Of a stretch of DNA of 10,994 nucleotides, positions 1-6,394 are shown one piece after another (the stretch's first letter is position 1; each line of letters starts with the position of its first letter). Origin of the DNA: Sphingopyxis sp. (GTDB lineage: Bacteria > Pseudomonadota > Alphaproteobacteria > Sphingomonadales > Sphingomonadaceae); contig JACEST010000065.1 of NCBI GenBank assembly GCA_013911715.1, forward strand, positions 1 through 10,994, read 5' to 3'. The translations under genes were made by a program, and so were the position numbers. Below the pieces are notes generated by a model. It was given only the letters and a program-made list of their open reading frames with translations. It searched no databases and was not told where the DNA came from.

Positions 1-629
1 CTACCTTGGGTGATAATGATGTCGTCATGCTCGATCTTGGCGCCAACACCGAATGCGATGCCAATAATCTGGTGCAATTTGCCATCATGGGGTCGGCCTA
101 TGCGCGTGTGGCCATGAAATTGGATGAGCCACGCGTCGCGCTGCTGAACATCGGTACCGAAGAGATGAAAGGCACCGACCAAATCCGCGATGCCGCCGCG
201 ATGTTGCGCGCGGCACAGGGCCTGCCGATGCGCTTTCAGGGCTTTATCGAGGGCGACAAATTGTCGCGCGGCGAGGTTGATGTCATTGTCCACGATGGTT
301 TTGCAGGCAATATTGCGCTTAAATCCATCGAGGGCACGGCGCGGTTCGTGACCGACCTGCTGCGCCGTGCCTTCACCAGCTCGCTGCGATCCAAAATCGG
401 TTTCCTGATTTCGCGCCCGGCGACCGAGCTGCTCAAACATCATCTTGATCCCAACAACCACAATGGTGCGGTGTTTCTGGGGCTCAACGGCGTCGTGCTC
501 AAAAGTCATGGCAGCGCCAATGCGGTCGGTGTGGCCAATGCGGTCCATGTCTGCGCCGAACTGGTCGAGAAAGATATCACGCGCCAGGTGACCGACGATC
601 TGGCCAATTTCCGGGCGCAGACCGCGTGA
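1..629 (+). CDS. plsX: PlsX, phosphate acyltransferase (3' part, start outside window)
   Basis: PlsX converts acyl-ACP and phosphate to acyl-phosphate, the donor used by PlsY in the first step of phospholipid synthesis; it is a peripheral membrane protein. The window holds about the last 208 residues of a protein usually near 330-350 residues. The frame is open to the left edge (first full codon at position 3), so the TTG at 6 is internal, not a start. Recognisable family segments are LDLGANTECDANNLVQFA near the beginning, MGSAYARV, LLNIGTEEMKGTD, then FIEGDKLSRGEVDVIVHDGF and GNIALKSIEGTA, and the C-terminal GAVFLGLNGVVLKSHGSAN. The stop TGA at 627-629 overlaps the GTG start of fabH by 4 bases, which suggests translational coupling. 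The plsX-fabH pair is a widely conserved lipid-synthesis operon. Identification is firm; the catalytic N-terminal half is not visible. Confidence 0.96.
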   Translation, partial: TLGDNDVVMLDLGANTECDANNLVQFAIMGSAYARVAMKLDEPRVALLNIGTEEMKGTDQIRDAAAMLRAAQGLPMRFQGFIEGDKLSRGEVDVIVHDGFAGNIALKSIEGTARFVTDLLRRAFTSSLRSKIGFLISRPATELLKHHLDPNNHNGAVFLGLNGVVLKSHGSANAVGVANAVHVCAELVEKDITRQVTDDLANFRAQTA

Positions 630-1588
630 CGTTACGCAGCGTGATTGCGGGCACCGGGTCGGCGTTGCCGCGCAGGTGCGTCACCAATGCCGAGCTGGCA
701 ACGCGCGTGGACACCAGCGACGAATGGATTGTCGAGCGCACCGGCATCCGGATGCGCCATATTGCCGAGGCGGACGAGACCACGGCCACCTTGGGCGCAG
801 CAGCAGCGCGCGCGGCATTGGCATCAGCAGGGCTCGAACCTGGCGACATTGACATGATCGTCCTGGCAACGGCGACCCCGGACAACACTTTTCCGGCGAG
901 CGCGACCAAGGTCCAGGCGCTGCTCGGCATAAACGATTGTGTGGCATTTGATGTCGGTGCGGTGTGTTCGGGTTTTCTCTATGCGCTGACCGTCGCCGAT
1001 TCGATGGTGCGCGCCGGCCAGGCGCGACACGCGCTGGTCATCGGGGCCGAAACATTCAGCCGCATTCTCGACTGGGAAGATCGTACCACCTGCGTCCTGT
1101 TCGGTGACGGCGCGGGCGCGGTGGTGTTGTCGGCCGAGCCCGACAGCGACCGCGGCATTTTGGCGAGCAAGCTCCATGCACAAGGCCACTATGGCGACAT
1201 GCTGTATGTGGATGGCGGGCCGTCGACCACCGGCACGGTTGGCCATGTCCGGATGCAGGGGCGTGAAGTATTTCGCCATGCGGTGACCAATTTGTCATCG
1301 GTGCTGGGCGAAGTGCTTGAAGCGGCCTCGCTTTCGGCCGATGCGATCGATTGGGTGGTACCGCACCAGGCCAATTTGCGCATCATCGATGCCACCGCGC
1401 GCAAGCTGGGCCTTGCGCCGGGGCGCGTGGTCGTGACGGTTGATCGCCATGCCAACACGTCGGCGGCATCGGTACCACTCGCCCTTGATGTGGCGGTGCG
1501 CGACGGGCGAATCAAAGCGGGCGACCTGGTCGCGCTGGAGGCGATGGGCGGGGGTTTCACCTGGGGCGCGGCGCTGGTGCGAATGTAG
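626..1588 (+). CDS. fabH: FabH, beta-ketoacyl-ACP synthase III
   Basis: FabH condenses acetyl-CoA (or another short acyl-CoA) with malonyl-ACP to start type II fatty-acid synthesis in the cytoplasm. The 320-residue product has the usual length and thiolase fold signatures. The catalytic triad is visible: Cys114 in DVGAVCSGFLYAL, His247 in VVPHQANLRI and Asn277 in DRHANTSAASVP. The N-terminal SDEWIVERTGIRMRHIA (about residues 31-47) and the C-terminal AMGGGFTWGAALVR are also typical. The GTG start at 626 overlaps the plsX stop (GTGA). No Shine-Dalgarno sequence is obvious before it, so it is probably translated by coupling to plsX. Downstream lies a 135-base gap before ihfA. Acyl-CoA preference cannot be read from the sequence. 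Confidence 0.97.
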   Translation: MTLRSVIAGTGSALPRRCVTNAELATRVDTSDEWIVERTGIRMRHIAEADETTATLGAAAARAALASAGLEPGDIDMIVLATATPDNTFPASATKVQALLGINDCVAFDVGAVCSGFLYALTVADSMVRAGQARHALVIGAETFSRILDWEDRTTCVLFGDGAGAVVLSAEPDSDRGILASKLHAQGHYGDMLYVDGGPSTTGTVGHVRMQGREVFRHAVTNLSSVLGEVLEAASLSADAIDWVVPHQANLRIIDATARKLGLAPGRVVVTVDRHANTSAASVPLALDVAVRDGRIKAGDLVALEAMGGGFTWGAALVRM

Positions 1589-1723
1589 CAATTCGGGTCA
1601 TCGTGCGCCGCGCCCGGTCCTTCGTTTTGTTTTTGCGCCGTAATTAATAACTGTTACATTCCTGCAATAGACTCGGCGCCGCGGGGAACGGCGAAGGGTC
1701 TGTCGCGCTTTTGTTGGGGGAGA
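1589..1723 (+). promoter_or_regulatory. fabH-ihfA intergenic region with AT-rich islet, probable ihfA promoter
   Basis: This 135-base gap contains an AT-rich stretch at about 1621-1670 (including TAATTAATAACTGTTACATT at 1641-1660) in otherwise GC-rich DNA. That is the composition expected of a promoter for ihfA, or of a site for a bending protein such as IHF itself. I could not fit a convincing -35/-10 pair with 16-18 base spacing. Possible -35 cores are TTGTTT at 1627 and TTGCGC at 1633. The T-rich run at 1621-1634 is not preceded by a strong hairpin, so I do not call a terminator. A GGGGGAG ribosome-binding stretch (1716-1722) ends the region. Confidence 0.35.
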
Positions 1724-2020
1724 ATGACTTTGGCTGACGGAACATTAACGCGCGCGGATATTGCCGCTGCGATCCATAGCAATATCGGCTTGTCGCGCAA
1801 CGAATCGGCGCGGTTGGTGGAATCGATTCTGGACCATATGGCTGCGGCGCTTGCCGCCGGTCAGAATGTCAAGATCAGCAGCTTTGGCACGTTCGTGCTG
1901 CGCGACAAGGGCGAACGCGTTGGCCGCAACCCGAAAACCGGGATCGAAGTGCCGATTTCGTCGCGCCGCGTGCTGACGTTCCGCGCCAGCCAGACGATGC
2001 GCGGGGCCGTGGCGGGCTGA
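1724..2020 (+). CDS. ihfA: Integration host factor subunit alpha
   Basis: IHF alpha pairs with IHF beta to form a sequence-specific DNA-bending heterodimer that acts in transcription, replication and recombination. The 98-residue product has the HU/IHF fold throughout. LTRADIAAAIHSNIGLSR begins helix 1, NVKISSFGTFVLRDK (about 48-62) forms the saddle, and GRNPKTGIEVPI (67-78) is the DNA-inserting arm with the intercalating proline at residue 70. RRVLTFRASQTMR closes the domain. The alpha subunit is favoured over HU or IHF beta because of its place after plsX-fabH and before merR, a conserved alphaproteobacterial order. The start is slightly uncertain. ATG at 1724 sits only 3 bases after GGGGG (1716-1720), whereas the in-frame TTG at 1730 would have more usual spacing. 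ATG is chosen. Confidence 0.94.
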   Translation: MTLADGTLTRADIAAAIHSNIGLSRNESARLVESILDHMAAALAAGQNVKISSFGTFVLRDKGERVGRNPKTGIEVPISSRRVLTFRASQTMRGAVAG

Positions 2021-2039
2021 CCGGCCCACCCGACAGTTG

Positions 2040-2402
2040 ATGATGACGGCGAGTTCAGGCGCAACCGGCAAGCAAGCTGGAGCCATGTTGGCCATCGGCG
2101 AGGTGGCGAGCCGCCTTGGGGTGCCGACCCATATCCTGCGTTATTGGGAAACGCGCTTTCCGCAGCTCCGCCCGCTGCAGCGCTCGGGGCGGCGGCGTTA
2201 TTATCGTGCCGAGGACGTGGCGCTGGTGGAACGCATCCACCAGCTGCTGCATCAACAGGGATTTACTGTTGAGGGCGCGCGCAAGGCGCTGGAGGCCGAG
2301 GGCGGTGAGGTGACGGCTGCCGCTGCGCCGCAGCGTTCGGGTGTGGCCGCACATGACCTGATGTCGTTGCGGCAACGATTGGTCCGGGCGCTTGAATATT
2401 AA
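2040..2402 (+). CDS. MerR-family transcriptional regulator (ihfA-linked)
   Basis: This is a small MerR-type DNA-binding protein of 120 residues. After a short polar leader, the winged helix-turn-helix runs from about residue 17: LAIGEVASRLGVPTHILRYWE, then TRFPQLRPLQRSGRRRYYRAEDV, then ALVERIHQLLHQQGFTVEGARKAL. The LRYWE and RRYYR motifs are hallmarks of the family. There is no long effector domain and no cysteine cluster, so it is not a metal or redox sensor of the classical type; target genes and signal are unknown. It starts 19 bases after the ihfA stop and is probably cotranscribed with it. The open frame begins at TTG 2037, followed by ATG at 2040 and 2043. A later ATG at 2085, just before the winged helix, is also possible. 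No good ribosome-binding site distinguishes them. Confidence 0.9.
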   Translation: MMTASSGATGKQAGAMLAIGEVASRLGVPTHILRYWETRFPQLRPLQRSGRRRYYRAEDVALVERIHQLLHQQGFTVEGARKALEAEGGEVTAAAAPQRSGVAAHDLMSLRQRLVRALEY

Positions 2403-2454
2403 GGGTCCGGGATGACGAGGCATTTGTAACTGGTCCCGCGTTGCAAACCGGGCC

Positions 2455-3000
2455 TTAATCAATCCCCGGCCCCAAGGTGGCATCAAGATCGCGCGGGCGA
2501 ATGAAGGCGTCGAGTGTGCCGCCGTTTTCGTGCAGGCCATGCCAATCATCGAGATCAAAGATGATGCGCACCAGTGCAGCAGTGGGCAATTTTTCCTCGA
2601 TTGCCACACGCGCCGGATTGCTGGCATCATAAGGCACTAGCATCATAGCCAAATCCTCCAGCCCCGGATTGTGGCCGACGAGCATCAAATGGTCGCCAAG
2701 TGCACCGGCTTCACGAAGCACATCGAGCAGGGTGGCAGCCGACGCCAGATAAACGCGGCGCTCCCAATGGGGTTCGAGGTGCGAAAGCCCCGCCGCCGGC
2801 TGGAAATGGTCGAGCGTTTCGGTCACGCGCACCGCTGGCGAGGCGATAATCCAGTCGAGCGGCCAGCCCGATTTTTTCCACGCCTCGCCCATCAGTTCGG
2901 CACCGCGGCGGCCACGCGCATTGATCGGGCGGTCGAAGTCGCGGTCAACGGGGGCGTCCCAACCCGATTTGGCATGGCGCAGGATCGACAGGCTTTTCAA
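2455..3000 (-). CDS. SixA-like histidine phosphatase family protein
   Basis: This is a 181-residue member of the histidine phosphatase (phosphoglycerate mutase-like) superfamily, closest in form to SixA. E. coli SixA removes phosphate from a histidine of a phosphocarrier protein; the substrate here is unknown. The catalytic R8-H9 lies in LSILRHAKSGWD at the very N-terminus. The SixA-type segment DRDFDRPINARGRRGAELMG follows at about 19-38. Arg58 in ASPAVRVTET and His110 in LVGHNPGLED complete the expected phosphate pocket. No signal peptide or membrane segment is seen, so it is cytoplasmic. The TTG start at 3000 is supported by a strong GAGGGGAG site 5 bases upstream and by the position of the RH motif. 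It lies 52 bases downstream of the helicase gene on the same strand, so the two are likely cotranscribed. It converges on merR. Confidence 0.9.
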   Translation of the reverse strand: MKSLSILRHAKSGWDAPVDRDFDRPINARGRRGAELMGEAWKKSGWPLDWIIASPAVRVTETLDHFQPAAGLSHLEPHWERRVYLASAATLLDVLREAGALGDHLMLVGHNPGLEDLAMMLVPYDASNPARVAIEEKLPTAALVRIIFDLDDWHGLHENGGTLDAFIRPRDLDATLGPGID

Positions 3001-3005
3001 ACGCG

Positions 3006-3013
3006 CTCCCCTC
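3006..3013 (-). promoter_or_regulatory. Ribosome-binding site deciding the TTG start of the SixA-like gene
   Basis: On the minus strand the sequence reads GAGGGGAG followed by the 5-base spacer CGCGT and then TTG (3000-2998). This is the clearest Shine-Dalgarno sequence in the window. It supports the TTG, which places the RH catalytic motif at residues 8-9 as in SixA relatives. Confidence 0.7.
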
Positions 3014-3052
3014 GCGGCAGTCCGGTGTTGGTAGCGGGCTTGTGCCGCAAAG

Positions 3053-5773
3053 TCATGACGCTGGAAAGGCGCTTATCGCATCGTGCGGAAAATCGGCCTG
3101 CACCGCGCGTACCCGCGCGACGGCTTGGTCGAGCGGCAAGCGCATGATCGGCGTTTCCGCAGGAAAGGCCGACAGGAAGCGCGACGGCACCGCCGACGAC
3201 AGGATGACAAACTGGCCGCGATCATCGGCGCGGCGGATCAGGCGGCCAAAGGCCTGCGCCAGCCGCGCCCGTACGACCATATCGTCCCATGCCGTCCCGC
3301 CACCAGCGAGTTTGCGCGCGCTGTGGAGCACGGTCGGGCGCGGCCAGGGGATGCTTTCCATGACCACCAGCCGCAATGAATCGCCGGGCACATCGACGCC
3401 GTCGCGCAAAGCATCGGTGCCCAGCAGCGAGGCGGCGGGATCGCTGCGAAAAATGTCGATCAGCGTGCCGGTGTCGAGCGGGTCGACATGCTGCGCAAAC
3501 AGCGGCAGCCCGGCGCGCGCCAGCCGGTCGGCGAGGCGGGCATGAACGATGCGCAGGCGGCGAATCGCGCTGAACAGCCCCAGCGCACCGCCGCCCGACG
3601 CCTCGATCAGCCGGGCATAGGCCCCGGCCAGCGCCGCCATGTCGCCGCGGGCGATGTCGGTGACGATCAGCACCTCGGCTTGGCGGCGGAAATCGAACGG
3701 GCTGGGGAAGGCTTCTTCGATGACGGGCGCGTCGATATGGCGCGTGCCGGTGCGGACACGGGCGTCGGCCCAACTGCCCCCGGCGCGTAGTGTCGCCGAG
3801 GTCACGAGCACGCCGTGCGCGGGTTCATAAATCAGCCGCGCAAAGGGCTGCATCGGGTCGAGCCAGTGACGGTGGAGGCCGCAATCAAGCTCGCGCGCGT
3901 CAATCCGGTCGAGCGCCATCCAGTCTACGAAATCGGGATCGGACGGGCCGCCGACGCGCGCGAGCAGCGCGCACCACGCGCCGATCAGCTCGCACCGCGT
4001 TGCGAGTGACATCCGCGCGCCGTCGATACGGCTGCGCGCCTGAGCATCGAGCCAGTCGGGCGCATCCTCGATCAGGGCATCGAGGCGGCGCGCAAGCGTG
4101 AGCAGCGGACGTTGCAGGGCGGATAGCGCATCAGCTGCTGCTGCAGCTGTCGAAACGAGCCGACCATCGGGTTCGGCAAGTTCGGTCTCCAACCCATAGC
4201 CCGCGTCAAACTGCGCGTCGCCCGACGCGCGCGCCAGCACCAGCGCCCTGACAGCGGCCAGCAGGCTTTCGACCGGCGTCCCCGGATCATGGTCGGCCAG
4301 CCGTTTGAGCCAGCCATCGCCGGGCAGCGCAAGCGCTGCGTCGGCCGCCGCCTGCACCGCCGCCTCAACCTCTGCATCATAGCTGGCGACGTCGGCGAGC
4401 CGCGCGGCGAGACCACGCCGCCGCCCGCGCGCACGGCCTTCGGGGCCGATGATCCAACGGCGCAGTTCAATCGCCTCACCGCCCGTCAGTGCGACGGCGA
4501 AGATAGCATCGGCCGCTTCGTAAATATGATGGCCTTCGTCAAAGATGATGCGCTGCGGCGGTCCGGCGGCATCGCGGGGGCGCACCGTTTGCACCATCGT
4601 CAGGGCGTGGTTGGCGATGACAATGTCGGCCGCTCCCGCCGTGCGGATCGAGCGTTCGATGAAGCATTTGCGATAATGCGGGCAAGCGGCATAAACGCAC
4701 TCGCCGCGCCGGTCGGTGAGCGCCGTGGTGCCATTGCGGCGGAATAGCGCGGGCAGCCAGCCGGGCAGGTCACCGCCGATCATGTCGCCGTCGCGGCTGT
4801 AGGCCGCCCAGCGCGCGACCAGCTGTGCGAGGATGGCTGCGCGGCCAGTGAAGCCGCCCTGCAGCGCGTCCTCCAGATTGAGCAGGCAGAGGTAATTTTC
4901 GCGGCCCTTGCGCACGACCACTTTGGTGCGATGTTCGGCAAAGCCGGGATATAGCCTCTCGGTCTCGCGCGACAATTGGCGCTGCAGCGCTTTGGTAAAG
5001 GTCGACACATAGACCGCACCGCCCGATGCCTTGATCCAGCTGGCGGCGGGCGCGAGATAGCCCAACGTCTTGCCGATCCCGGTGCCGGCTTCGGCGACGA
5101 CCAGCTGTGGTTGGCCGCGCGCGGTGCGCGGGGCAAAAATCTGCGCCGATGTCAGCGCATAGTCACGCTGCGACGGCCGGTCTTCGGCATTGGCCCCGGT
5201 CAAACGGGCGAGCGTCGCGGCGACATCGGCGGGGTCGGGAGTGACCGGCTTGGCGGCGGCGCGCGGCGGTGCATCTTGCCACTCGGGCAGGCGTGAAAAC
5301 AGCCAGCGATCCTTGTCGCCGGGCACGCTCAGCCGGTCGAGCACGAACGGAGCCCAGCCCCAGCGCTGACGCGCCAGTGCGGCGGCGCCGTGCCACGCGC
5401 CGTCGCGTGCCGCCCAGTCGGGTGACGTAGCGACGGCCAGCAAGGCACCGGCCAGCGCCTGCATTTGCGCAGCAAGCTTTGCTTCTTCGGCGACAGCCAC
5501 AAGCCCTAATGCCGCCGCCAGCCCGCCGCTGGTCGGCACGGCAAAGCGCGCGGGATGGATGAAGGCATAGAGTTCGAGCAGGTCGAGGCCCGACAGTTCG
5601 CCATAGCCCAGCCGCTCGCCGGTCAGCGGCGCATTGATAAGCAGGTGCGGCGTGGCGGCTGCGGCTGCGATGGCTGCGCCGCGATCCACCTGGCGGGTGT
5701 TACCGCTCGTATCAGCCAGCCAAATGCCCGCATGACTGGCGTGCAGCGCGGGGAGGGGAAGTCGGTCGGCCAC
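3053..5773 (-). CDS. DinG/Rad3-type ATP-dependent DNA helicase with Fe-S cluster motif
   Basis: This 906-residue superfamily 2 helicase belongs to the XPD/DinG group (COG1199 type), 5'-3' DNA helicases used in repair and in resolving R-loops or other structures. Walker A is AEAGTGIGKT (227-236), motif II is DEGH (412-415), motif III is VTSATLR (657-663), and motif VI is QAFGRLIRR (840-848). Four cysteines, C296 (ENYLCL), C359, C364 and C370 (ECVYAACPHYRKC), sit between Walker A and DEGH as expected for the 4Fe-4S domain. The first roughly 200 residues precede the helicase core. They contain LLINAPLTGERLGY and GLDLLELYAFIHPARFAVPT, perhaps a degenerate exonuclease-like domain. The GTG start at 5773 is the earliest in frame and has no clear Shine-Dalgarno. 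A weak -35-like TTGCCC (5808-5803) and -10-like TAGCAC (5785-5780) lie just upstream. The true orthology (DinG proper or an alphaproteobacterial paralogue) is unsettled, so no symbol is given. Confidence 0.93.
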   Translation of the reverse strand: MADRLPLPALHASHAGIWLADTSGNTRQVDRGAAIAAAAATPHLLINAPLTGERLGYGELSGLDLLELYAFIHPARFAVPTSGGLAAALGLVAVAEEAKLAAQMQALAGALLAVATSPDWAARDGAWHGAAALARQRWGWAPFVLDRLSVPGDKDRWLFSRLPEWQDAPPRAAAKPVTPDPADVAATLARLTGANAEDRPSQRDYALTSAQIFAPRTARGQPQLVVAEAGTGIGKTLGYLAPAASWIKASGGAVYVSTFTKALQRQLSRETERLYPGFAEHRTKVVVRKGRENYLCLLNLEDALQGGFTGRAAILAQLVARWAAYSRDGDMIGGDLPGWLPALFRRNGTTALTDRRGECVYAACPHYRKCFIERSIRTAGAADIVIANHALTMVQTVRPRDAAGPPQRIIFDEGHHIYEAADAIFAVALTGGEAIELRRWIIGPEGRARGRRRGLAARLADVASYDAEVEAAVQAAADAALALPGDGWLKRLADHDPGTPVESLLAAVRALVLARASGDAQFDAGYGLETELAEPDGRLVSTAAAAADALSALQRPLLTLARRLDALIEDAPDWLDAQARSRIDGARMSLATRCELIGAWCALLARVGGPSDPDFVDWMALDRIDARELDCGLHRHWLDPMQPFARLIYEPAHGVLVTSATLRAGGSWADARVRTGTRHIDAPVIEEAFPSPFDFRRQAEVLIVTDIARGDMAALAGAYARLIEASGGGALGLFSAIRRLRIVHARLADRLARAGLPLFAQHVDPLDTGTLIDIFRSDPAASLLGTDALRDGVDVPGDSLRLVVMESIPWPRPTVLHSARKLAGGGTAWDDMVVRARLAQAFGRLIRRADDRGQFVILSSAVPSRFLSAFPAETPIMRLPLDQAVARVRAVQADFPHDAISAFPAS

Positions 5774-5820
5774 AACTATGTGCTAGGGCGCGGTAGCGTT
5801 GCGGGCAAGGTACCATTGCA

Positions 5821-5838
5821 CTCCGGCGCAGGCCGGAG
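5821..5838. repeat. Short GC-rich hairpin repeat
   Basis: This is a perfect 7-bp inverted repeat, CTCCGGC (5821-5827) and GCCGGAG (5832-5838), around the loop GCAG. It lies in the 146-base gap between the PilZ gene stop and the helicase start, both on the minus strand. No T-run follows on either strand, so it is not a standard intrinsic terminator. The form (CCGGC, short loop, GCCGG) resembles dispersed intergenic hairpins common in sphingomonads and Caulobacter. That family link is recollection, not a search result. Confidence 0.6.
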
Positions 5839-5865
5839 CCTTGGCGGATTGGGCCGCGCTCGCTC

Positions 5866-5879
5866 GCCAGAACTCTGGC
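5866..5879. repeat. Small inverted repeat GCCAGA-AC-TCTGGC
   Basis: A perfect 6-bp inverted repeat with a 2-base centre lies 27 bases from the 5821-5838 hairpin in the same intergenic gap. It could be part of the same repeat unit or a dimeric protein-binding site. Nothing in the sequence decides between these. Confidence 0.4.
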
Positions 5880-5919
5880 CTATGCCGGTGTGCAGCCGCA
5901 CCTTTTGGGAAATATGGAG

Positions 5920-6282
5920 TTACAGCCCCCGGCGGCCAAATCCGCCCGGGCCGCGCATCGTCGCGGCCAATGCGCGCGGTTGCTGGTGGCTGCGTGCGAT
6001 CACCAGCCGCTGGTGCAGCGGGCCATCGCGCAGTTCGAAGGGGAAACGCAGGCCCATGCGGTCGGATTCGGACCACATCACCGTCGCAAAGACAATCTGT
6101 CCGCCATAATGGATTTCGCAGCGCGCCTTGGCAGGTAAAGCGCCGCCAATGACCAGCGCGCCGCCTTCGGACAAATCGGCGATTTGCGCGTCAAAACTGT
6201 CGAGCACCCCGACAATGGCGACATCGACCGAAACCGGAGTGCGCTGGTGGAAGCGCGGTAGAGGCGGGGACGTGATTTCCAT
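5920..6282 (-). CDS. PilZ-domain protein (probable c-di-GMP binding)
   Basis: This is a 120-residue, stand-alone PilZ domain. PilZ proteins bind cyclic di-GMP and change motility, adhesion or polysaccharide output through a partner. The two ligand-binding signatures are both intact: RxxxR as R10-FHQ-R14, and DxSxxG as D36-L-S38-E-G-G41 in IADLSEGGALV. The later MWSESDRMGLRF (69-80) is the typical closing strand region. After about residue 85 comes a basic, proline/glycine-rich tail of roughly 35 residues with no recognised motif. No signal peptide or membrane segment is present. The ATG at 6282 is chosen; no strong Shine-Dalgarno precedes it. A CtrA-like half-site lies 21-28 bases upstream. 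The helicase gene follows on the same strand after a 146-base gap containing hairpins, so cotranscription is uncertain. The downstream partner is unknown. Confidence 0.88.
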   Translation of the reverse strand: MEITSPPLPRFHQRTPVSVDVAIVGVLDSFDAQIADLSEGGALVIGGALPAKARCEIHYGGQIVFATVMWSESDRMGLRFPFELRDGPLHQRLVIARSHQQPRALAATMRGPGGFGRRGL

Positions 6283-6302
6283 GGCTGAGAATATGCCTCA
6301 CC

Positions 6303-6321
6303 ATGGTTAACTTGCGGTAAC
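6303..6321 (-). promoter_or_regulatory. CtrA-like binding site upstream of the PilZ gene
   Basis: Read on the minus strand, the sequence is GTTA-N7-TTAACCAT. TTAACCAT (6310-6303) is a perfect match to the CtrA half-site described for alphaproteobacteria. GTTA at 6321-6318 approximates the upstream half of the TTAA-N7-TTAAC consensus. A -10-like TATTCT lies at 6293-6288. If transcription starts near 6282, the box would lie at about -40 to -21, where CtrA typically acts as an activator. This is motif matching by eye only. Confidence 0.4.
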
Positions 6322-6394
6322 CAAGATGGTCAGGATGGACCGCTGGACCGCAGCAGGTTGATTGGAAGCGTGCTTTGCCGCTACAGCCGCGCGG

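Noticed and set aside
1589..1640. Intrinsic terminator after fabH
   Set aside because: A T-rich stretch is present but the preceding sequence gives only a 4-5 bp stem with a long loop.
2403..2454. Terminator or tRNA between merR and the SixA-like gene
   Set aside because: CGGGA (2408-2412) can pair with TCCCG (2434-2438), and CCCG (2435-2438) with CGGG (2449-2452). The stems are short, loops long and no T-run follows. No tRNA arms or T-loop are visible.
2671..3147. 158-codon open frame on the + strand across the phosphatase start and helicase end
   Set aside because: It is antisense to two supported genes and basic/proline-rich, as expected of a shadow frame.
5799..6152. 117-codon open frame beginning in the hairpin region
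   Set aside because: Its start runs through the hairpin repeat and the rest is antisense to the PilZ gene, whose RxxxR and DxSxxG motifs are intact.
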